A DNA stretch of 26,564 bases from Larix sibirica (lineage: Eukaryota > Streptophyta > Pinopsida > Pinales > Pinaceae): contig NWUY0304393325.1 of the NCBI GenBank assembly GCA_004151065.3, positions 1,179 to 27,742 of the forward strand, written 5' to 3'. The stretch's first letter is position 1. Each line of letters starts with the position of its first letter. Below the pieces are notes generated by a model. That model was not told where the DNA came from. It saw only the letters and a list, made by a program, of their open reading frames with translations, and searched no databases. This document shows, piece after piece, positions 19,828 through 26,564 of this stretch. A program made the position numbers and the translations under genes.

Positions 19828-20674
19828 AGTGCCGTACCTACAAAGATTCCTAGCTGAAGCAATAGATTGGTGCATAAGTAATTTAGGTAAAAGAGCAAGG
19901 GTGGGGAGAGAGTAGGTAAACACATAAGTAAAGCAAGGTAGGCTGAGGAAAGTCAATAGTTCAGTTCTAAGTCAGTGCCGTATCTCGAAAATTCCTGGCT
20001 GCAAGTGGTTGGTAAGGAACAGCACTAAACTAAGTAGGGTGAGGTCTGGAATAGATGTTTAAAAGAAGCATTCACATAAATAAATAAAGTGAAGTAGAGC
20101 ATATACAGGTTAAATATGAATGGGTCCTAAGTGCCAGTCAGCCCAAGGAAGCCCGTCCGTCCACGTTCTGTCCAATCAATACAAAAGTAAAGTGAGCAAG
20201 TATCTACGTGCTCGCCCACTAAAGCAAGCTGTCCCGGCTGTCCATCCGAAAGAAAGTCTCTTTCAAGTAGGCGGCATATATAAGGTCCTATCCTAGAATG
20301 CAATCTTAATATGAATCAATGATATCAAAGGGTTAAGCCCGGGCCGACAAGAGAAGATAGTATCGTCCCCGTCCGGATCCACCATTCCTGGCTGACTAAA
20401 GTGGTTAGGGTGGGCAGCACTCTATCAAAAAAAGGTGGGGTGAAGGCAGTAAGGTCTGGTAAACAGCACAGGCAGATGGTATGCAGCACTTCAGTAAAGG
20501 GTTAATAGGCAGAGTAAGGGATTTATTGTCAAGGTGATAATAAGTGATACTAAAATAATAGAGTAGGCATCAACTGGCGTTCCTATGAAGTTTTAATTCA
20601 TCAAGGCTGGGGTTTCAGCCCATCCCGAAAGCCGTGCTACCCACAAAGCATTCCTTGGCTGAAGGCAATAGGTT
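19828..20674 (+). repeat. ATTCCTGGCTGAAG dispersed family, four copies
   Basis: Copies at 19828-19870, 19974-20013, 20384-20410 and 20629-20674 share a layout. Three begin with a GCCGTRC/TAT piece, then CAAAG or GAAA, then ATTCCTNGCTGNAAG, then RATAGRTTGGT or GTGGTTGGT; the 20384 copy has only the second half. AGGTCTGGTAAAC follows at 20451 and recurs at 21060. Looser relatives lie at 9174 (ATTCCTGGTTGCAAG), 23777 and 24303. Spacing is uneven, so these are scattered diverged copies. The minus frames here (19666-19956, 20615-20803) are not recognisable. Confidence 0.65.
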
Positions 20675-20699
20675 GGTAAAGGGAAGGTTTCTTTTTTCC

Positions 20700-21410
20700 A
20701 CCACGTCCCCGTTAGGGCATTCAATCAGTTGGCAGTAAATCAATTGGCAAAGGCATATCTGGCCCTGCCTGTTTTGTGTGTCGCCTGCTGCACGTCTTAT
20801 CACAAGGTGGGCTTCTGGTCTGATCTTTCTTTCCGCTGCGAGTTCCTCATATCACAATGGGTAGCGGGGCCGCAGTAGGGAGGTTCAAATGGGTGGTACG
20901 AAAGAACCCTACCTTTACTGAAGTGTTTCCAGACTGGGCACCCAATACATACGACCTAGACCTGCCCTATACCACTTTATTAATTAATCTTAGGAGGTAG
21001 TACAACTATTAACTTCTCCCGGACGGGACCGGATCAACCAACCTCACCTACCCTAAGTAAAGGTCTGGTAAACGTAACAAGTGGATGCTCGCCCCTCCCA
21101 CCCAATAAAATATTAAGGGTAAATAGATGCTTTACCCTACTTCTCTTCCTGGCAGAATGAATTGGTTTCCCTCCACCCCTTTCAGTTATAACCCCTATCA
21201 TACCTACCTTAGTGAAGCACTCCACACAAGAGAGAGGTTCACCAATGGATAGGAGTGAAAGCCCGTTCTGTTCAATACATTCACAATACAGCAGACGTTC
21301 AGTGAAGGAAGTCCAGATACGTTAAGTTCATATACGTTCAATCATTAGCTCCCCTCTCATCATAAGACTAATTATTTGACTCTGGCCGCACCTTCTGGCC
21401 AGCCTAATAA
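20700..21410. other. Spacer with ACGTTCA-type short repeats
   Basis: No gene recognised. Between 21260 and 21345 short words such as ACGTTCA and CAATACA recur. The minus frame 21034-21225 has no known content. Confidence 0.4.
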
Positions 21411-21415
21411 TAAGA

Positions 21416-21952
21416 CCAATCAGTTTCAAATCCAGTCCAATCAGTCTCAATCTAAATGCTCGTAAGTAATAAACATGGCTCCTCTGTCTTCAAGTTTCAA
21501 CAATGACCCGGAGGTCCGAATACTCGTTCCTCATATTCGTGGTACCTTTTATTTTCCTTCGAGAAGTGGGCCTTTTAAGGGTGCAAGCCCCACCAATCAT
21601 AGTAAAATTATAATAAATGGCCTATTTAAGTAAATGGAAAATCCAGTTTATTGGTCCCTGGGGAGCATGCTCGGACCCGCTCAAAATGAATCTTATCAAT
21701 TTTCAAACAGCGAATGAGGAGGTTTTCTAGGACCTGTATCCAAGCCAAGTAACTGAGCCAAGTAACCAAGCATCCCAGCCCTGCTATGACAGCTGAATGG
21801 GACCCTCTGAAAAAAAATGTGACTGGTTACCGGCTAGCCCTCTTTGTGTAATAATCCAATAAGTATCGGCGGTGCCCTCACTCACACGACTTGACTTCTG
21901 CGCCCTCTAGCCGAGCAGCAGGCCCAGGATCTGTGTAAAGAATCCAATCAGT
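21416..21952 (+). repeat. CCAATCAGT dispersed repeats
   Basis: CCAATCAGT lies at 21416, 21437 and 21944, each followed by T(C/T)T(C/A)A wording. GCCAAGTAAC is also doubled near 21745-21770. Low-order local duplication. Confidence 0.6.
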
Positions 21953-21959
21953 TTTAAGC

Positions 21960-22690
21960 CAATCACTGCATGAAGAAGCAAGCCTCAGTTGGCACTTTGT
22001 CATGCATAGAGAAATAAGTTTTTAGGGGGAATCAGTGCACCCCACACTGGGGACTACATCCGCGTGCCCTCCGCTCATACCGGCTAGCAGCATAATAAAC
22101 TGGCAAGCAGATAATATATCTCTTGCTATCGTTAAACCTTGCAGAGAACATATCATCTGTACCCTATGGAACATATACTAGCAGCATCATATTTATATCT
22201 TTAGAAGTCCACCTCACATGGCTCATCCGTCCGTTGGATCGCCCCTATCTCCTATCGTCCTATCACCCTGGCATGCCTAAGTATCCCGCCGGGGTTAAAG
22301 TATCTAAAGCAAGCAATCGCCAACGCAAATAAAAATCGTTCATCGCCATCGCTATTGACTCGCTATGGCCAACCAACATGAGCATTAACATAAACATCGA
22401 ACCCATATCCGCCTTGGTTGTGTGTGGTGCTCTGTCTGTATTTCAGGGGGGCTCTGTGTGCTGAAACGTCTGTTGCTTATAGTGAATGGTGGGTATTGTC
22501 TCTGTCGGGGTGCACCAATTTTTGTGCTCTATGCGCAGGTGATGAAGGGCTAAAGGCAGGCTGCTAAGGCTTGAACCCACTGATTAGGACCGCTGTTGAT
22601 GCACTCTCTCAATTGAAGATGTAAAGTTTAGTTCTTAGCGTCCCATGCCCTAAGGCCATGTCCATTGTAACAATAAATGAAGGAGTGGAC
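21960..22690. other. Spacer, no gene recognised
   Basis: A 69-codon plus frame (22123-22332) has no recognisable domain. The text 22310-22370 repeats CGCCA/CATCGC words. No structured RNA was found. Confidence 0.4.
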
Positions 22691-22692
22691 AG

Positions 22693-22925
22693 AGGCAACT
22701 GCTTAGGCTTCTGGGGGAGGACCAAGCAAGCAACTTCTTAGAGATATTCGCCTTCATAAAACAAATAGGTCGAGGTTTGGTGGTACAACGAACAGACGGG
22801 CAACGAGGATCCTGGGGAGGAAATAAAGGTGATTTATGAATGGATTCTATATACTTATTTGTTTTCCGAGTTGGCTGGACGGTATGGAGCAATGGTGACT
22901 GAGTAGTCTTCTGGGGAAGGCAAGT
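22693..22925 (+). repeat. Three-copy GGCAACTG..CTGGGG family
   Basis: Segments at 22693-22725, 22799-22830 and 22889-22925 share a C(A)AC/TGACT piece, then AG(G/T)CTTCTGGGG or ATCCTGGGG, then (A)AGG and a purine-rich tail. The spacing is about 90-105 bp. The minus 106-codon frame 22650-22970 spans all three and is probably held open by them. Confidence 0.5.
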
Positions 22926-22979
22926 TCCAACTGACCCATCTAACAATAATAAATAGCTCGTTATCATCATTCACAGCTA

Positions 22980-23300
22980 ATGTACCAATACGATACAATC
23001 TCACGTCCCGATCAAGGTCTATTCTAAGGCTCCATCTTCTATACCCTCGACCCTACTCCTATTCGATCCTACAACCTTGGCCTCTACCCTCGAATAGACT
23101 ACAGGACATCTTTGAACCCTCCCCCTTGATGTTTTCCGCTAAAGAATAGTTCCTGGTGGTTAACCTCCTTTAACTGGATTTAAGCTTCTACCCTTGAGCT
23201 TTAGGACTGAATAGTTCCCCTTGGATGACCCCACTTAAATAAACTTGACAGATGCTTTGAACCTTGAGGTTGGATGGTTAGATTGACACTTCCCCTTATC
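22980..23300. other. Pyrimidine-rich spacer with CTACCCTCGA repeats
   Basis: TACCCTCGA occurs at about 23042 and 23087, AATAGTTCC at about 23145 and 23210, and CTTTGAACC at about 23111 and 23254. Local duplicated words; no gene. Confidence 0.5.
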
Positions 23301-23305
23301 GCTAA

Positions 23306-23321
23306 CGCTTGCCTCATGAGG
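23306..23321 (+). repeat. CGCTTGCCTCATGAGG, copy 1
   Basis: This 16-mer recurs exactly at 26297-26312. Both copies are preceded by CCTTATCG followed by an AGCGC or AACGC piece, so the homology extends beyond the core. Confidence 0.75.
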
Positions 23322-23419
23322 GTGGTAGCGCTATCACTTCATCCGAGCCACACCCACCACCCCCTATTGCTTAGCTTCTTATGATGACCAAGGTGACACG
23401 AGTGCTATAACGATAGCCG

Positions 23420-23671
23420 AGTTGAGGAGACACCTTCTTGTATGGTCTTTCTAGTACGCGCTATCTTAGCAGGTACGGGCATCAGAGCAGGCGAGCAAGG
23501 CCAATAGTGAGCTAGTCAGGACACGATCTGGGCACATGTTATACAGGCAGCACACGGTAAACAATGAATGTCTTATCTTGACGGTCTTTTCCACTACGGT
23601 CTTATCCGGTGAGGTCTTATGAGCAGGTACGGTCTCAATGAGAGATGAGTCAGGCCGATAGTGAAGTCAGG
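23420..23671 (+). repeat. 154-bp degenerate tandem duplication
   Basis: AGCAGGTACGG at 23468-23478 and 23622-23632 is followed in both copies by AGGCC(A/G)ATAGTGA..AGTCAGG (23498-23520 and 23652-23671). Upstream both have TTG-A-GGTCTTT wording. TACGGTCTTATCCGG at 23595 recurs with a 2-bp insertion at about 26457, followed by AGTCAGGAC, so a third diverged copy lies at the right end of the window. Confidence 0.65.
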
Positions 23672-23699
23672 CATTACGGGAGTCAAACTTCAGGGCGAT

Positions 23700-24330
23700 G
23701 GCTTACTATATGGTAAATGAAAAAGAGATATATACCAAAGGCCGCCCTACCTAAAAAAAGAATCCTTATTCGCCCTATTGCTGGCTGAAAAGGCTTGGCT
23801 TCTAGCCTTATAACTAAAAATTGAGTGTAATAACATCCGTATGAAATATTAACTGCTCCCGATCCTGTGTTAGGGCCAACTTATACTTATGCTTTGCTAA
23901 ACTAATCCCATGCATGGCTCCCCGTTTTTCACAATGCTCCTCAGAATCTTATTATCTTATAAGATCTTATCCCAGGAGGAAGTGGATTCCCAGTCATCAG
24001 TCAGTGTGAGGTTAGTCTGTTAGGGTAGTCAGTTAGTAACGGTCATTACCAATAGATAGAGCAGCACCAAGCCCAGTTGTTCAACGTTACCTTCGCCCCC
24101 ATTTTGAATGATTGCTACACCTTGCCCCAAGATGATTGGTCGGAGGATCGCCATAGCTCGATTATACGCCCCACATTACGCCTGCAGTCTCGCATTCAGT
24201 CAGGCCGCTACAGACAACACGGCGGGGGTCCCTGTTAAACCCCTATCCTGGACAAGTACCAGGATGACAAACTTGATAATGCCATACCGAAACTTATAAT
24301 AGCTCCTGGCTGGAGAAGAGCTTGGTTACA
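23700..24330. other. Spacer with GTTAG and ATCTTAT short repeats
   Basis: ATCTTAT recurs at 23946, 23954 and 23965, and CAGT/GTTAGT words repeat from 23991 to 24040. The 63-codon plus frame 24108-24299 is not recognisable. Confidence 0.4.
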
Positions 24331-24414
24331 CAATGAGGGCCAATGAGGTTTGCTTACCAAGAAGCGAGGTTGTTACCGATGAGGTCAATTCAGGTCGAGT
24401 TCGATTTGATGCCA

Positions 24415-24494
24415 ATTGGCGTTGGCAATAGCGAGTCAATAGCTATGGCAATAGCAATAGCAATTCAAAATGTTTATTGGCGTTGGCAAAAGCA
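24415..24494 (+). repeat. ATTGGCGTTGGCAA direct repeats
   Basis: ATTGGCGTTGGCAATAG (24415) and ATTGGCGTTGGCAAAAG (24476) are separated by GCAATAGCAATAGCAAT microrepeats. They lie in the 62-codon plus frame 24343-24531 (Ile/Ala/Met repeats), which is explained by them. Confidence 0.75.
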
Positions 24495-24539
24495 GAGAAG
24501 GAAACAGCGATGGCACTTGAGCTTAACCTGACGGAAACA

Positions 24540-25300
24540 CAGTTCCTACAGAGGCTTCCCCATAAGCAACTGGCAGAGACAGCACAGCTGGCTTTCTCAA
24601 CTTACCTCCCCAACAGCAATACCCATGAACCATTGAAAGAAGGTGGTTGTTAGTGCAGGTTCATTCCACCTCATCCCAGGAGGTCGTTGCCACAACAACA
24701 AGGAGGGGCCCCACTTGTAGAGGTCACAGGGGCTAATCCAATGGAAATAATCAGGTGATCCAAAAGGAAGTGGAAATTGATGACTCACTTTTTCATATAT
24801 GCACCCCGGCCGGGAGTAAGGGGCAGCCGGCCCATTCTATAGGGTCTTTGCTAGCAGCCGGTGGTAAATAAAAATAGCCATCAGTATCATAGCAAGTGTC
24901 ACATTATAAGAGTAAGAATTGCATCTTTACGTTCTTGCTTGCCATTGTTGTAATAATTGAAAATTTATGCTGCACAATCTGCCTTACCTTTCACTGCCTT
25001 TCTGAATAAGCCAGTACCACAGTAATAGGAAGGAAGGAGAATGTGCCCCTCAGAAGCTAGCTCTCCATGGGTTTGAATAATGTCCATTGAAAAGAAAGAA
25101 ATAAGAACTAATTATCATAGAGTTGGAGAAGATGCATGCACTTCATCTGATAGCTACTTAAGATAGGTTCCATTCCTTTGTAAAATTACTGCGGCTATAA
25201 CAACCCACTTTCGACCAACTTTCGGGTGCTGTCGCCTTTACTACCTGGGACTCTGCTCCTATACAGAAACTATCTCTCTATGAATAAGGCCTCTTTAAAC
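24540..25300. other. Spacer, no gene recognised
   Basis: A 63-codon minus frame (24597-24788) has no known domain. No RNA gene or strong repeat was found. Confidence 0.4.
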
Positions 25301-25303
25301 TAT

Positions 25304-25389
25304 GCTGCTATAGGGGGGGTTTAGGTTAAGTACACGGTGTAAGGGGACTGCTGCTATAGAGGGTGGTTAGGTTAGGTACATGGTAAAGG
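25304..25389 (+). repeat. 46-bp tandem duplication
   Basis: Copy 1 (25304-25344) and copy 2 (25350-25389) share GCTGCTATAG, a G-rich piece, TTAGGTTA(A/G)GTACA(C/T)GGT and a final AAGG. The period is 46 bp, with about four substitutions and short indels in the G-run. Confidence 0.8.
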
Positions 25390-25399
25390 AGCTATACGA

Positions 25400-26160
25400 A
25401 GGAAAGGGTTCAATGGTCGCTTGATATGATGGGTGAACTGCGGCTTTCAAACGAACTTTTGCAATGTTGGGAACAGCGGGCGGTTAAAATAGGGCGGTAT
25501 GCTTTGTGTAGTTCCTGGTGGTCTTGGTGGGATCGGCTCTGCTGGCTTGTTCGTGGCTCTGATATAGTGACTACTCATCATCCAGCTCCACCCTCCTCCA
25601 ACCTTGGACGAATGGATCGATACTGACCCAAGAGAGAAGAAAGGATCTGTAAGTTCAGTCGTTCAGTTCAATCCGCATTACAGCAATACCCCCTTTTACC
25701 ATCATCAATCCGCTTTTACATTAACACACGGACCCCTTTAAGTTCGCATTCCGTTAAATCCGCTCCCCATTAAGCCCTACATTAAAAAATCCCATTCCAT
25801 TCCTCCCTTTCAGTCAGCCCTTTTGAACCTTCCTCCCCTTTCACTTAACGATACGATACAATATGATACGATGGGTTACACCATGAGTGAGGTTCACGTA
25901 GAGGTTACACAATTAAGTTCTATGCATGGGGGTATTAGCGAGCGATTAATGAGGATTTATTGATAAGATTGATTGCCAACATAAGTTCACATGGAGCATC
26001 ATCTTTACTTTAGCTCTTCTTCGTTTCCCTGATAGTTTTTATATAGGAAGACCTACCGCTTATTTGATTTTACCTACAAAAAAGTGGAGTGGCGGGGTTC
26101 ACCAGTGGGTAACCTAACTAAGTGGACATTACGAACTGGGCATAAAATGAAAAACATTAG
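25400..26160. other. Spacer with pyrimidine-rich and ATACGAT tracts
   Basis: The 66-codon plus frame 25426-25626 is Trp/Ser rich and not recognised. From 25670 to 25845 the sequence is CCCTTT/CATTCC rich. ATACGAT units repeat at 25849-25873. Confidence 0.45.
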
Positions 26161-26163
26161 GCT

Positions 26164-26184
26164 GGATGGATAGATGGATGGATA
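26164..26184 (+). repeat. GGAT/GATG microsatellite
   Basis: Imperfect GGATGGATAGATGGATGGAT repeat. Confidence 0.75.
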
Positions 26185-26249
26185 ACATTTTACACTTACC
26201 CTTTATTGCCGAACCCTTGAGGAAGGAAGGAGCAACGGAGAGATAGATC

Positions 26250-26312
26250 AACACCTTGCCTTATCGATAGCGCTTAAATAAACACCTTGCCTGATTCGCT
26301 TGCCTCATGAGG
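26250..26312 (+). repeat. 31-bp tandem pair and CGCTTGCCTCATGAGG copy 2
   Basis: AACACCTTGCCT occurs at 26250-26261 and 26281-26292, a 31-bp period. The 16-mer shared with 23306-23321 follows directly at 26297-26312. GACCTATCGCTTAT at about 26325 is a variant of GACCTACCGCTTAT at about 26050. Confidence 0.75.
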
Positions 26313-26564
26313 ATGGATGGAAGGACCTATCGCTTATATAATCACACTGCCTTGCTTATTAAGCTGGAGCGCTGCTTAGATCATACGTTCCCTTTTAGTG
26401 CTAGCGCGCCCCCCCATTAAGGCGGACGGGGTTGACGGTAAGAAACAAGAGCGTGTACGGTTGGTCTTATCCGGGAAGGAACGGTCAGCTGAGGAGTCAG
26501 GACAAGAGCGAATCAGTAGGGACCTATTATGGACTAAGACTTCTTTATCACTTATATACCCATG
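26313..26564. other. Right end, third copy of the GGTCTTATCCGG family
   Basis: About 26455-26505 carries GTACGGTTGGTCTTATCCGG and then AGTCAGGAC, related to 23595-23671. No gene was found up to the window edge. Confidence 0.45.

Noticed and set aside
22650-22970. 106-codon minus frame
   Set aside because: It spans three copies of a degenerate repeat and has no recognisable domain.

Overview
The window is 26.6 kb of DNA in which I recognise no complete gene. I find no respiratory-chain, ribosomal-protein, maturase, tRNA, rRNA, plastid or transposase sequence. Every open frame is short. The longest (148 codons, minus strand, 7689-8135) is about what chance gives in a sequence this long. CpG dinucleotides are common outside one AT-rich block, base composition is moderate (roughly 40-55% GC in hand-sampled lines), and there is a wealth of short, decayed direct repeats. 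This fits organellar, most likely plant mitochondrial, intergenic DNA from a large and gene-poor genome (a gymnosperm-type mitochondrion is my first guess). It does not look like bacterial DNA or methylated nuclear plant DNA. The assignment is inference only, because no diagnostic gene is present.

Layout. 1-3124: gene-free flank with small direct repeats, an AT microsatellite and a motif that recurs near 19.6 kb. 3125-7618: a sharply different AT-rich island (about 30-43% GC in sampled lines) saturated with TAA/TAG. It is built from a restricted set of short words; AGCTTA and its complement occur 22 times by hand count against about 3 expected. 7619-9630: a block of more even composition with the longest open frame, a perfect 12-bp hairpin and three small hairpins within 84 nt. 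9631-11160: CTAAAAGC family repeats and an 88-codon ATG-less open frame on the minus strand. 11161-13200: AT-rich spacer, a GGTCTAGGT-type repeat run and a pair of 75-bp-spaced in-frame repeats. 13201-16250: several short open frames, mostly derived from repeats. 16251-19000: spacer with a 52-bp tandem duplication. 19001-22000: the densest set of degenerate repeat families. 22001-26564: more tandem families, including a 154-bp unit and a 46-bp unit.

Nothing here points to genes working together. The coherent theme is sequence growth by local duplication and divergence: almost every kilobase outside 7.6-9.6 kb carries two to five imperfect copies of a 10-50 bp unit, some in tandem and some scattered across kilobases. 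The item most worth a second look is the 3.1-7.6 kb island, whose vocabulary is unlike the rest of the window.
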